A stretch of DNA of 64,000 bases from Sycobia sp. Sy_11 (GCA_018907035.1 JACCIC010000035.1:1116001-1180000), one strand, 5' to 3'. Numbered from the stretch's first letter, positions 33,271 through 45,260 are shown. The notes: generated by a model not told the origin, from the sequence alone. Program-made: numbers and translations.

Positions 33271-34340
33271 CCTGCGCCTTTCCAGAAAATGATCAACAAT
33301 CGCAAAACCAGTCTTTCTCGAAGGAACACGCTTTTATCTACACCGTGTATACATATATGTGTGTCTGTGTGTGTGTATACAAAGTCGTGCTTGACAAATC
33401 TCTCTGGACAATTATCTGCGCGCCGAATCTCGATTCCCACGCATTTGGCTCTTCCTCGAAGTCGAAAAAATCGAATCTTCGGATTCGACGCCTTGGAAGA
33501 AGGCGCGCTCGCGCGCGTACGCACGCGCACCTCTATCTCGTAAAAAGAAAAAGAAAGAAAGGAGCGAAGAAGCCCGAGCTCGGGGGGGCGCAGACCGCCC
33601 CACGTGTATATGTAGGAACTAATGCATCGGCCCGGCCCCGGGGCCCGCTCCCAATAATGTCTAATTAATCCAATTAATCTAGCCCGGTGCAAATGACCAG
33701 GCGCCCGCGCGCGTTCGGGGAGGGAAGAGCGCCGAGGGAGCTGGGAGGGGGTCGGAAGGGGTCTTAAAGGCGGAATAGTCGGTGCGTCTCCGTGTTTGAT
33801 GGACGGGCGCTTCGCTCGGGCATTCCGAGAAATTAAAGATTGCCGCTGATTTATGGAAATCCATATTTTAAATTATTGACCGTCATTACCGCTCGTATAA
33901 TACGTCTTTTATCAGACTGCGTCCAATGGGCGCTGGATTCCCTCTTCGCCTCGTTCTTTTCTATATGTATTCATATGTATGCGAAAGATGCCTTCCTTAT
34001 CTCCTTTATCTTTGAGAAACTGTTGTTTTAAAGCGGCAATAATGAATTATTGCGATTATCGAAGCTCATTTTGTTTAATTTAATTACATACCAAGAATTA
34101 ATAGAGGATATTTATAGAAGCGAATAATAATGAGCTTTCGAAAATTCGGCGAAAATTAACGAGAGGCAAATCTAGGTCTCGACGACTTTCTCACAAAATA
34201 ATTCTTTCAATGCTATAATAATAACAGCACGGCTTGCCGTAAATTTATCTCCCAACGTCGACAAAGTACTCGAATTATCTGACAAATGTCGTCGATCTCG
34301 ATTTTATTCATAAAAAAAAGAAAATGTCACGGTCTTTTAT
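33270..34340. other. CpG-rich patch then AT-intermediate sequence
   Basis: Contains TG-rich alternation near 33345-33380, a CG/TA alternating tract (33511-33530), CpG- and G-rich sequence to 33830, then AT-intermediate DNA. The 172-codon minus-strand frame (33174-33692) is unrecognised. Confidence 0.55.
33663..33680 (+). promoter_or_regulatory. Tandem homeodomain-type 9-mer, candidate
   Basis: AATTAATCC (33663-33671) is followed directly by AATTAATCT (33672-33680). The pair puts overlapping TAATTA, AATTA and TAATCC (Bicoid/Otx-type) cores about one helical turn apart, between GC-rich flanks. A homeodomain cluster is plausible; binding is inferred only. Confidence 0.35.
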
Positions 34341-34385
34341 GAGTTACTAATACCGATCGTTTCGAGGAATTTTTTCGAGTTGTCA

Positions 34386-34404
34386 CAGAGAGAGAGAGAG
34401 AGAG
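34386..34404 (+). repeat. (AG)n microsatellite
   Basis: About 19 bp of AG units. Confidence 0.9.
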
Positions 34405-34853
34405 CGTCAACTGCAGCATCTTCCTCGGTGTTCTCTCCCTCAAGCGCCCTTTGTTATCCGAACTCTTTTTAACGCGCCCTCGTGGGAGTCCCTTCGGCTC
34501 TTCGTCTCGCGCGGAGCTTCGTCGATCGCAGAGGCGCACGCACACGCGCGCGCGCGCCGCTCGGACTCACACAACGACGGACGGCGCGACGCGAGGAGGG
34601 TCTCTCCCATCGGCGCGCTCCTCCGTGTGGTGTGTTTCTTTGGCTGTGCGTGCGCGCTCAGAATATATTATCGTTTTGTTCCTGGGCTCTCGCGCGGCTT
34701 ACGGGCCGCGCTCTGTGCGCGCCGGGGCTGCTTGTCATTGGCTCATTTGTTAGATGCCATCCAAAGCATGCGAGGCCTTGATTTAATGCCTCCACCTCGA
34801 ACGGAGCCGCCTCGCGCCCGCGTTCGCGCGATCTCCCGGCTCTCTTTCCTCCT

Positions 34854-34858
<5 letters not shown>

Positions 34859-34897
<39 letters not shown>

Positions 34898-34918
34898 TCT
34901 CTCTCTCTCTTTCTCTCT
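34859..34918 (+). repeat. (CT)n microsatellite
   Basis: About 60 bp of CT units with one CA and one TT interruption, the longest CT array in the window. Confidence 0.95.
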
Positions 34919-35051
34919 CCGCCTCTCCTTATCTGCCTCTTCCTCCTTCTCTCTATCGCTGTTTCTCTCTCGTTTTCTTGTACCTCTGGTCCGGAAACGA
35001 CAAAGGAGAAGGAGGGGGACCAAGAAAGCGACGAGGAGAGCTTTCGGAGGA

Positions 35052-35061
35052 GGGGGGGGGG
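35052..35061 (+). repeat. G10 homopolymer
   Basis: Ten consecutive G inside a purine-rich stretch. Confidence 0.95.
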
Positions 35062-36236
35062 CGATCGAGAACGATTAAAAAAGAGAAGACTGGCAGGAAA
35101 TAAATTCGGTGCTGAAAGTGCTGCAACGAGCTCATGAGTCGAAGCAGTTTTGGGAGTGTGCCGCCAAAGATTTTGCCCCCCTCTCTCTCGCTTACCTTAT
35201 TTCTTTCGCTGGCGGCCGAGGCGCGCGATTCTGCAGAGCGCGCAGTGCGGGCGCGCGCGCATAACGTCTTCCTCGAAAGACGCGAGACGAACGCGATTCG
35301 TCAAAGCGACGATTAGGCGAGCCCAGAACTAAAGTGTTCAACGCGCGTTCCGCGTTGGGAGTTAATTTGCGCTCGGCAGGGTCGCGCGTATGCGTGCGCG
35401 TCCGTGTTAAAAGAGGCACCGTGGATATATTTGTTTACAGTGCGCCAGTCAGGCGTACCGAATATACGTGCCTTAACCAAACTTTCGGCCGTATTTAATG
35501 GCGCGAGGAATATCTTCGGGTGTTTAAGCACAACCCTTTTCTATGTTTCGCCGGCGCGAGAAAATTTATGCGAACTTTTATTTATTAGTTTGCGGTATCG
35601 TCTCGATTTCTATAGCTTCATTTTTCTTTTGCCTTTTCTCTTTCTTCTTCTTTTTATTTTCTTTTTTTTTTTCTTTCTTTTAATGAAAACATGTTCCGGC
35701 GTCACGGTATATGTGAGTTATATGCCTCGGCCGAGCGTATATAGGTAATAAAGGCGGCGTACAAGTTTATATTTTTCCATATAAAGTATATATGAATGAC
35801 TCTTTAAAAGTAGCCGTTCCCGTTTATAATGCTAATATAACTATATATATGTACGTCCCGAGCGAGACGTATAACCATTTTGAATGGACGAGGTCGCCGG
35901 CAGGAAGGAAACGAATATAACGAAGCGGCCCTCCTCGCAACAATGTAAATATAGAATATGATTTGCGCGTAGCCTCTATAATGGCTCTATGAGGTAATTA
36001 ACACCGGTACTTACGAGCCCCGTCGCCGCGAGAGGGCCGGTTGGGCGGCGGGGTGGAAAAATTCGCGGATAAGCATTCGCCGGCGATGCGGCTAAAAGCG
36101 CGGGAATGATTAAATTTAGCCAACAATAAATAGAGAATTATGACCGACCGGTGTCATCGGTCAGTGTCGCGGGAGGTCGGCGCCGAGCCTACGCGAATCT
36201 GCCGCGTGATATACGACGATCGCGCGCAGAGAGAGA

Positions 36237-36249
36237 AGAGAGAGAGAGA
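36237..36249 (+). repeat. Short (GA)n tract
   Basis: About 13 bp of GA units preceded by a second short GA run. Confidence 0.7.
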
Positions 36250-36483
36250 CAGGGTATACCCGGTAAGTGCCCGAGGTATCTGGGAATTCATTAGAGGCGA
36301 AGTCGCGCGCGAACGATATCGGCCGTCGTCGGCGAGCGCGCTCGCGGCAAAAATCGGTGCCACGCACGGAGCGCGAAGGGGGCCGGGGAAGAGGAACGAA
36401 TCGAGCCCGTAGACGCGGCGAGAGGTGAGGCGGGGGGAGGGAGGACGATCGTGGCTAATGTCGAACAATAATTCTTCGCCGCG

Positions 36484-36493
36484 GCTAATTAGC
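36484..36493. promoter_or_regulatory. Homeodomain palindrome, candidate
   Basis: GCTAATTAGC is a perfect 10-bp palindrome around TAATTA, a high-affinity homeodomain core, inside CpG-rich sequence. Common enough to need independent support. Confidence 0.3.
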
Positions 36494-37147
36494 GAATCCC
36501 GATTCAGCGGGCGAGCGGAGCGCGCCTCGCTCGGGCCGAAATGAAATCGTAAAAGGCGTCGGGAGGCACGAGCGCAAAATCGCACTTCCTGCAGCGCCCG
36601 CGCCATTCGTTCCTTTCATTATCGCAGTCGAGGCTTGAATAAGTGCTTTCTTCGATTGGCCTCTCGCGGCCTGCACTTTCGGCGCGCGACGGCCGTATAA
36701 TACGAGCGGGACTCGCCGCGCGTTCTCGCACCTCTCCAGGTGTGGCGCTCGCGCTGAATAATGCGCGGCCTCGTAATATCCCGGCGGCTCGCCGCGGCTT
36801 GTAACTCAATTCTTGACAGACGCTTACGAAGACCGTCGGCTAATTTTATCGATCCCTCTCGCTGGTTACTCGAGCGGCGCGGGGGGAGGGCGAGGGGCAA
36901 CCGCCCGCGCGACGCGCGTACTCGGCCCCATGACGCGAGTCCGCAGCCGCCATCTCCGCCACCGCCGCCGACGCCGCCTCCCGGACTTATTTGTCCGCCC
37001 CTGCTCTTGAGCCCCCGCTCTTTTTCTCAACTCCGTAAATTATATCCGAATGTGCTTATAATGGGTCGGCGATCCCCACTCGAGAATTCCAAAATAAAGA
37101 ATCGCGAGGCAGCGGGGAAAGGGGAGGGAGGAATGAAAGAGCGAATG

Positions 37148-37172
37148 AGAGAGAGAGAGAGAGAAGAGAGAG
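37148..37172 (+). repeat. (GA)n microsatellite
   Basis: GA units with one AAG interruption and a GTGAG end. Confidence 0.85.
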
Positions 37173-37379
37173 TGAGAGGGAACAAAACGCGTCCGTTGCG
37201 CAGAAAAACGAGGAGCTCGGGGCGGCACACACAACAGCGGGGATATCTCCACCTGCAATCTCGTATCGGTGCTAGAAGATAAGAGATAAATTACTTCGTA
37301 GCAGGTGTAGGTGGTCCCGTACTGCACCACCTGACTGACTGCCTTTCTTCTCCACCCCCCCCTCTCTCCATCGCCCTTC

Positions 37380-38000
37380 TTAACTTTTCACGTACGTTTA
37401 ATATAATACTGCATTTTTATCTCTGCCCGGTATTGATTTTCAAACAGTCATGCACTTTCCAATTTGCTTGAAACTCCTTCAACTCGTATCCATAAAATTT
37501 CAAATATATTGTTGAATTATTTACCCTTTTATCATAAACACATTAAGAATAAAAAATGAACATCCGATGATAAGAATTAGTTGTCAAACAAAGAACATAA
37601 ATATAAGTAATAACTATGTCAAAATGTAAAGCTATTACAATAGTATTAACTTTTAAAAAATAATATCATCGATAATAAGTATTAATCATTAGAAATGTAT
37701 TTAAATTAGTTAAAAATGTGAAAACTAAAAGTATTTAAGTATTTACAAAACCAATTAATAATTGCAAAAGGTTAATTACTGATACGTAAACTTCCAAACA
37801 AACAAATACTACAATACATCGGAACTAACAGATTTTAATGCAATGTATTTATAAATCATAAACAGATATATTACAATTCAGTCACATTAACGAAACAATG
37901 AGAAGAGATGTAATATTCTAGTTACTACGGAAAATTTTTTTTTGTCGACTTATATATGGAATTATGTGGAAGAAGGATGAGAGGACGGAGTAAAAATATT
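37380..38000. other. AT-rich spacer
   Basis: AT-rich. Nothing recognisable. Confidence 0.65.
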
Positions 38001-38492
38001 AACGCCTGCCTTTTTGCTCGTTCGCATACGAGGGCGGACTGAGGCGGCGGGGAGGGGGCGCGCGGCGCTTCTGTATAATGATTCTTCATACGTTCGCGTA
38101 TATGGATAAGTATAGCGGCACGCGGTGGCAAAAATGACGAAGTAGACGAGAGTAGTCGGCTCGATTCTCGATCTCTCGGCGCGGCGGGCAGGAGGGGCAG
38201 AGCGGCTGGGGGGGAGGGGAGGAGATGGGGTGTAGAACGAGGAAAGACGAAGGACGCGCGATCATCCTGGCCCTTCACTTATACGGTAGCCGAACGGCCA
38301 TTGGACGCGACGCCAAGGAAATCTAATTGTCGGGTCTCGGAGGCGCCGTGCTGCTCGGCCGCGCGGCTCCGCGCGGAGGGGCAAATTGCAAAAATAAACA
38401 CGCCGGCCATAAGTGGAGTGAGGTAATGGAGGGCGAGCGGGCGAGCGAGGGAGAGATCCACGGAGAGAATTCAAGTCCCCCCTCCTCGCGCG

Positions 38493-38513
38493 GCCTCTCT
38501 CTCTCTCTCTCTC
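38493..38513 (+). repeat. (CT)n microsatellite
   Basis: About 21 bp of CT units opening the pyrimidine-rich stretch. Confidence 0.9.
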
Positions 38514-38928
38514 TATTCCTCTCCCTCTTCCCCTCCCGACCCTTTTTCGCTCTTCCCTCGCCGGCTACTTTCAATATCTGGCTACCGCGTTCTCCCTCTC
38601 TCTCCTTCTTTGTTAAAGGCAATACGTGTGTTCTCCTCCTCATCCTCCTCCCCCCGCCGCCCCTTCTCCCTCCTCCCCTTCATCGACTTCTTTGCGGTCT
38701 TTTTCTCCCTCCCGCTCCCCCCTTTCTACGTCTCGTCCTTTTTTTTCCCAGGGAATGGAAATACTAATTTTGCGGAATATATACGGTAGCGCTGGACTGC
38801 GGTAAGCGACCGATGCCATGTAAGACGCGGGGTGGTGTGGGTCGTGATTACCCGCGGATAATTATAGCCGACGTGCGCGCTCGCGCGGGCTCATACGTCC
38901 TTTATGCACACGGAGGGGGTGGCTGCGA

Positions 38929-38930
38929 GC

Positions 38931-38968
<38 letters not shown>

Positions 38969-38979
38969 ACGACGACGAC
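38929..38979 (+). repeat. Compound triplet array (GCC)8(GAC)9
   Basis: Eight GCC units pass directly into nine GAC units with triplet phase kept, 51 bp with no interruption. Confidence 0.95.
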
Positions 38980-39381
38980 TCGTGTGAGACGACCGGCCGA
39001 CAGAGAAACGGAGACGACTGCAGCGGCGGCGGCGCTCGAGGGAAAAACGAAGTTGGCCTTGAATGAGAGAAAGAAGCGTCGGAGCAGGAGGGAGCGCGCT
39101 CGCGCGCGTGAGGTCCGTTGCGGCTTTTCGGTGCCGAAAGGGTCGGGCGGTGAGGGGCGGGAAGGGGAGGGTGGTTCGGGGCAGAGCCCCAGGGGCAAAC
39201 TCGTTTTCGTCGGAACGGCCTTCGCTTGCGGTCAATCGTATCGATCCGCTCAATATGAGATTAATCGAGCGAGTTTACCCCCTCGTGCAGCCGATGATGA
39301 TATTATTATACCTGCGTGCGCGATATTATTGAATTGGGGCGTTGTTGCACCTCTACGCCTCTTCGCCGGAGCCGCAAGCAA

Positions 39382-39395
39382 GCGCGCGCGCGCGC
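39382..39395 (+). repeat. (GC)7 tract
   Basis: Fourteen bp of alternating G and C. Confidence 0.85.
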
Positions 39396-39479
39396 CGCTT
39401 TCGTGTTCGATCCGCGGTCCGAAAGAAGGAGGAGGCGAAGAATTTATCGAGCATCTGCTGATTTTCGCCTTGGTCACTA

Positions 39480-39484
<5 letters not shown>

Positions 39485-39517
<33 letters not shown>

Positions 39518-39528
39518 GTGTGTGTGTA
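39485..39528 (+). repeat. (TG)n microsatellite
   Basis: About 44 bp of TG units with one TT interruption. Confidence 0.95.
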
Positions 39529-39699
39529 CATCATATATATATCTATATATCCATATGAAAGATGAACGGAAGAACCGTCGTTATGTCAGTAGGAGGCGAA
39601 CAAGTGGCTTCGGAGAAACGCGCTGCTGCACGCATGCACCGGCTATAAGAATTTATTATCGTGTCCTTTGATGAGCCGCGGACGGGCCGACCCGTTTTC

Positions 39700-40710
39700 G
39701 GCTTCGAAGAAAGGTCATTTTTTGATATCATGAATTTGCCCCGCTAATTATGAAAAATGCGAAGATGATGTACAATATAGGGGGCGAGAACGACACAGAA
39801 AAGAGGATGTAAAAAAAATCCCTTTCAAATGGAACATTTTTATGGCCTGTTAGGGTAATTATTTTTTCGACTAAGTGAAATTAACGAAGGCAAAAATTTA
39901 AGATGAGTTTTATACCTAAAGCAAATAAATAAATTCTGTCTCAATGTCAGGTTAATACAAATTAACTTAATGCAAAAATCAGATTATTATATAACTTATT
40001 TTACATTTCAAACTCAATTAAATCCGCGTACCTTTCTAATAGCATAATTTCCATGAAATCTTATAGAAATTAAAGCTAATTTTTTATGATACTTGTATAA
40101 GACAATTTTACATAAAACAATTGGCTTATTTTTTTCCAATTGGTATAGGTAAGTAGACAAAAACTTTTAATAATTTATAAGTACATATCGCTAAAAATAA
40201 TGAAAATCCATTCGAATTGTATCTAGATTACGTACGACATTTAACTAAGGTAGGGATCGAAGATCTTTTTACTGTTTCTTTTGGATGAGGTAAGTTTGTA
40301 TAGGAGGATTTAAAAAATTGACGTGGGGATAAGGAGTTCAAAATAATCTTACGTAATCCAAGCATAACTTCAATTATTTACGATTAGATTTAAGCATTTA
40401 TAAGTCATATCTAATATTCTCAAATTTATGAAAATTTTGCGCTAAATGATAGTGAAAGGTTAGAAAAAATGCATTCTTTATATAATAATTGAGAAAAAAA
40501 TTACAATCATGAAATAATTGGAAACAATGATTCGAATAATGATAAAAATATTTCTTATACCATATGGACAAGAAAATCGTCCCTCAGAGATAAATGGTGA
40601 TATAAAAAAATTATAATATTAATTACTATGATATAAAAACCAGTACCTTATTTAATGTACATTCATAATTCAAAAAAATTACTTGAAACTTGATATATTG
40701 ATGGGCGTCG
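39700..40710. other. AT-rich desert, 1 kb
   Basis: AT-rich, with a small hairpin (CAATTGG 40118-40124 with CCAATTG 40136-40142). No coding signal. Confidence 0.65.
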
Positions 40711-41170
40711 GGATCAAACGAGAAATCCTATCGATGCTTAAAGCTTGACGAGCAGAGTCGGGCGTACTGACATATATAATCCGGGACTTTAAAGGAAAAA
40801 TGACAATTGAGCGGCCGCGCTGTTATTTATCGATCGCTCGGAGCCGATCGCACTGCTCGTAACGCGTAATAATACGCATCGAGAGATCGGCCATCAATTC
40901 CGTTTTGCCCGCGGGCAGGAGTAGGATGGCGGGGCGGGTGAAGGGGGAGGGGGGCACGCGCGCGGGAGCATCCCATGGTGCCAGTAAGAGCGCTTCCTCG
41001 CGCTAATGGGAGCCGCACGGTCTAATGCCTCCCGCTGCGTCCGCGCCGATGCCCCCTCCCCCGTTCACTTCCACTAATGGCTACTCTTTGATGACAAATA
41101 TCGGACGGAAGAAAATATATAAATTACTTCGTGGAAGCACTTCTCCGAAGGAGGACGAGGAGCGGAGCAC

Positions 41171-41239
41171 GGCGGCGGCGGCGGCGACGACGACGACGAC
41201 GACGAGGAGGAGGAGGAAGAAGAAGAAGAGGACGACGAC
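41171..41239 (+). repeat. Compound triplet array in unbroken phase
   Basis: (GGC)5(GAC)6(GAG)4(GAA)4-GAG-(GAC)3: 23 consecutive triplets with no phase break. The plus strand could read Gly-Asp-Glu or the minus strand poly-Ser/Pro. Neither lies in a convincing gene. Confidence 0.9.
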
Positions 41240-42045
41240 GCCCACCCGGGAGCTGCGAGCCGCGTCCCCGCGCTTCGCCGATGATGCGCCCTAATGGTCT
41301 TCCTTTTCATATTTCGCGAGCAATAATTCATTTCTTCGGAAGCCTCCCCCTTGCCACAGCCGTTGGCTGTGCGCGGTATTGGCATTGTGTCTCGATCAGA
41401 GCGAGCCGATAGCAATGCCAAAAATATATCGATAGTCTTTCTATCGCGTTTAACGCTATCGTGCGTTATGTATTTTTATTATTTCACTCGCAGGTATTAT
41501 CTTGGAGAACAAATAAGATTTACATTGAGTTGATGGTACATGAAACTGCAGAATATTCCATTAATCTTGATTAGTTAGAATTATCACGAGAATCGATAAT
41601 ATCGGTGAAGCAAATGAAATGCAATTGCCCAGAAACTGGAATTGACTGTACTTTTGCGGTACTTTCGAGAGTACGATGGGAGAAACGGAAAATGGTTAAG
41701 AGAAAGAGTAATGCTGAAAGCTATAAGAAAATGGCTGAGCGGGATGAAAAGATACGAGGATAGTCGAGCAGCGAGGAAATTAAGGGATGAAAAAGAAAAG
41801 CAATACAGATAAGTTTGGGGCGAAAAAGGGGACGGTGAGTTAAAAAAAAAAGTATAGGGTGCGGATTGTAGGAAAAAGCGAATGAAAGGCAAAGACAGAA
41901 AGAAAAACGATCGACCGAGGCGAAGGCGATGGTGGGGAGGAGGGCGAGAGGGAGAAAGGCGAGAGAGGCGTTAAGAAACGGATACATCCCAGGCTAGTTC
42001 CGGTATTGTTCGCTTTAATAGCAGCAAGATAGAGAACCCGACCAA

Positions 42046-42056
42046 CCCCCCCCCCC
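42046..42056 (+). repeat. C11 homopolymer
   Basis: Eleven consecutive C. Confidence 0.95.
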
Positions 42057-43922
42057 GGATCGGCCCCCTTGCGCGAGCAGAAAGAGGCCGAGCAGCGGCA
42101 AAGCAGGAAGGAGGCTGGCGGGGCGGAGAGGGCGGCGAAGTTTGTCTCTACGAGCTTCGATTATCGTGATCTGGACAATGTCGGAGGGCAGGAAGCGGAA
42201 AAGGGAAACAATATTGAGAAGCTGCTAATGTCTCTCGACACGAAGCTCCATATATAATGTATTTAGGTAAGCTCGCTGCAACGCCTGCTGTTTGCCGCTC
42301 GATACGTACATGCTCTTATCGAATGAAAAGAATACTCCGACCCTTCCCACTGAAAAGCTCCTGTCTGCTCGAATGTCCGCTTTTATTAGAATTATATTTA
42401 CGCAAATTGAAATATAAATAAATACCACCCGACTCGGATGGGTAAAATTTATACAATCACTTTTCATTTATCGTCGACAATGCCGTCGATCCCAGTATTT
42501 CTGTCGTTTTTATAATCATTTACGTATTCATATATTATTTTTAAATCTATCATGATATTTTTGTTTCTTAGATTAATTTAGTATAACTGACTTTGTCCTT
42601 AATTTGGTTGTTGCCGTTATACATTCATTATCGAATCTGATAATATAAGAGTAATATATAACTTATAAACGGAATTTCCATTTGTAAAATAAAATGATAT
42701 AATAATTAGGGAATATTCTCTGCAAACCGCAAGGAAAAAATATTCCACGTTTTCTGAATTCATTTCAAAGAAATTTATATTTAATCGAGTCGTTAAATTA
42801 ACTTTACTAATTAGTGTATTGGAATATTATTATTCGTAATTTTATATTGAACTTTCTTCTGGTTAACAAGTTAAATATACGCGCGAGAATTTAAAAAATA
42901 TTTTTCTTATTTCAGTCAATGGGTCAGATTCAATATTACATAATACTATACGTTTTTATAAGCTATACAGCCGCCGAAATGAAAGTATAGAACGTAAAAA
43001 AAATCGTTACAGATTTTAGTAATATCGGCGTTTTCGTTTAAAAATATGCTTCTGAATCGTAACCGTCTAACATTAATTAAAGAAAAAAAGTTATTTAAAA
43101 AATGCCAGCGTATTAATTCCGTCATCATTACAAATTATGTACACATAATTCGAGGAGTCGGAGAAGCCCCCAAGAGCCTTCGGAGCGTCTTTCGGCCGTA
43201 AGATAAATAAAATCATCCATACGAGTATTTACGCAGACGCTCGAGAGCGTAATGGCATCGGGCTCTTGATGCGGACTAATACTTTATCCGATATTATGAG
43301 ACAACACCATTTACAGATTACGCTTCGATATAAGCTTGTAGTTCTTTTTTTTCTTTTACTCACCTTGCGAGAATTCCCGCGAAGTATTAATTATAAATCA
43401 TTTTATAATCTCGGCATTTCAATGTTACAGACTTGTCAAAATCGATACAAATAATTTAATATAAATGCAATCATTTCTAATGTCAAGATAAAAGAACATT
43501 TTAATCTTTAAAAAATCATTTTAAAAAAATTTAATTTTTTCTGTTATTTTTAATGGTTTGTTAAGTATATGAATAAATGATCACGCATTACACAATAAAT
43601 TTTCTTAAAACGCGACTTATTGCTCAATACGGATCGAAAAATATTACATGTTTGTCGAAATAATCGTCATTTAATGAACGTCCTCATTAACTGCGAAGCG
43701 AAAATAATCTTTAAATTATACGACAGAATTTTAATACTGCAGACAAGGTATATTTGGTTTTATTCCTGGCCAATCGACGAGATGCCTTTCGAGGGGAGAA
43801 AGCGATCAGTAATCGGAAAAGGCAATAATTGAAGGTTCCCCTTGGACCACAATCCGGAAAATCCAGATTTTTGCCACTCAAACGCGGTCCCGATATTCCG
43901 AAATTACTTATGGGTCGTTTTG

Positions 43923-43947
43923 TTTTTTTTTTTTTTTTTTTTTTTTT
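43923..43947 (+). repeat. T25 homopolymer
   Basis: Twenty-five consecutive T; read on the minus strand it is an A25 tract with no AATAAA signal upstream. Confidence 0.95.
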
Positions 43948-44050
43948 AATCAGTCGCACGTGAATCTATATCTTGGCGCATGCGTAAATTTGCTTGAAGA
44001 GATTGTACGTTATGTAAATGAGGCGATTTTACCAGCGCCAAAGATTTCTC

Positions 44051-44113
44051 TTTAATCAGTCGATTCTGCATGGCGCGTTGCGCATCGGTCAATTAATTAG
44101 TTATCATTAATCG
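44051..44113 (+). promoter_or_regulatory. Cluster of homeodomain-type cores, candidate
   Basis: TTTAATCAG, CAATTAATTAG and ATTAATCGG fall within about 60 bp. The local background is AT-rich enough to lower the significance. Confidence 0.25.
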
Positions 44114-44399
44114 GTAAAAATTATTGACGAGGACAAGTAAAATACATGTTTCGCGATAACTCACACTGTTCGCGGCATTGGTCAATATTGCCATACATGT
44201 ACGCGTATGGATAAATAATAAATCTGTTACAGAAATTCTAATAAAAAGCTCGATAGGTCATCGTTCATCTGAATTTCGGATTTTTCAAACTATCAACGAA
44301 CAAATGTTATTGAAACGCGACACGCGAATTTCACCGGCGATCGCGAAGGATAAACGAAGACGCTTGGATGGTGCGGGAATAAGGGAGGATCTCGTGAAC

Positions 44400-45260
44400 T
44401 AGCGTGCACGCCCGTGCTTCGGAGTGCTTCAGAGGCCGAAGAGCTTTTTGCGAACGCTGTACATAATATGCGCGTTCAATTATCGGATCTGAAATTTCGG
44501 ATTTTGGGGGAAAGCGAGGGGGGAGCTGGCCAGCGAGCTTTCCATATTGGAAGAGAGCTAACGAGCCGGGACTTTCGCCAGGAGCGGCGATAATAAAGGT
44601 AGCCGACGGGATGGTGGGGAGGGTTGGCGCAGCAGCTTATAATACGCTTCGCAGCGGTGCGGAGACGGCGCGGGCGGCGGCAACGGTGGCCCACGGGTGA
44701 AATGCTCTTGTTTCGCATTAGCTTCTCTCTCTCCCTCTCTCTCTCTCTCCACTCTTCTCGGCCTAGCAAAGTGCGATAATAAGCCCGCGGGCTGTCGGGC
44801 CTGGATCCGCAATTCGCCTCGTACAAATTGAATCCTCTCTGTAGGCGCACAGGACCCGAAACGATAAGCGAAAGGGCAAATCTGAGATCAGCGATCCGTG
44901 CTAGATCGAGCCTTTGTACTGCAACTGAATGTCTATATTGGTCCGATCTCATCTCTTGTTCTTCAAATTTTTCTTCAGTAGCATTGAAACGTAGAAAAAT
45001 ATCTCTCGACTTCGAGAAACGATCAAATTTTACATTTGACATTTTGAAAGTTAAGGTGTTGGAGATATTAATTGAAATTTCATTTTGTTATTTTTTACTA
45101 ATGAAACTGATAGAAATATAGTATAATGTATTTTACACCTGTATAAATAAGAAAATCTGATAATAATCAGAATGAATGAAAAAATTTTCCTTCTAAGAAT
45201 TATTAGTAAGCAGCAGCTTTAGACTTTAAAATCTGTATACTTTATTGTGAATCCAATGAC
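44400..45260. other. Mixed block containing an ATG frame on the minus strand
   Basis: GC-intermediate to 44900, then AT-rich. The minus strand has a 188-codon ATG frame (45042 down to 44476) with a good insect start context, but it crosses the (CT)n array at 44723-44748 and carries no known domain. Confidence 0.5.
44723..44748 (+). repeat. (CT)n microsatellite
   Basis: CT units with one CCC interruption, about 26 bp. Confidence 0.9.

Larger units (their letters stand above)
34340..37380. other. CpG-rich block with large pyrimidine and purine tracts
   Basis: Pyrimidine-rich at 34840-34980 is followed by purine-rich at 34995-35100. Then come AT-rich and T-rich DNA (35590-35690), CpG-rich sequence from 36000 and a short GA array near 37145. 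The 173-codon frame (36761-37282) ends in Arg-Glu repeats and is repeat-driven. Confidence 0.55.
38000..39700. other. CpG-rich block holding the longest open frame
   Basis: Includes a 280-bp pyrimidine-rich stretch (38475-38755), a compound triplet array and a (TG)n array. The longest frame in the window, 250 codons at 38813-39565, opens at ATG but runs through poly-Pro (GCC/CCG), poly-Thr (GAC array) and Cys-Val (TG array) segments, so I do not call it a gene. Confidence 0.55.
40710..42260. other. CpG-rich block, then a long purine-rich stretch
   Basis: CpG-rich to about 41300 with a compound triplet array. The plus strand is then strongly purine-rich over roughly 41640-41990 without being a simple repeat, and ends near a C11 run. 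The 115-codon minus-strand frame (41074-41421) contains Ser18-Pro5 encoded by the triplet array. Confidence 0.55.
42260..44400. other. AT-rich to intermediate stretch
   Basis: AT-rich to 43140, intermediate afterwards. Contains T25 at 43923-43947 and a cluster of homeodomain-type cores at 44051-44113 (TTTAATCAG, CAATTAATTAG, ATTAATCGG). No coding signal. Confidence 0.6.

Noticed and set aside
38813..39565. 250-codon open frame, the longest in the window
   Set aside because: Built from poly-Pro, poly-Thr and Cys-Val segments coded by the GCC, GAC and TG arrays. No domain.
42258..42275. 5' splice site TAG/GTAAGC
   Set aside because: Good donor match, but no exon or acceptor context supports it.
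44090..44100. Individual TAATTA words as regulatory sites
   Set aside because: Single cores are too frequent in AT-rich DNA; only clustered or symmetric ones in GC-rich flanks were kept as candidates, plus one low-confidence cluster.
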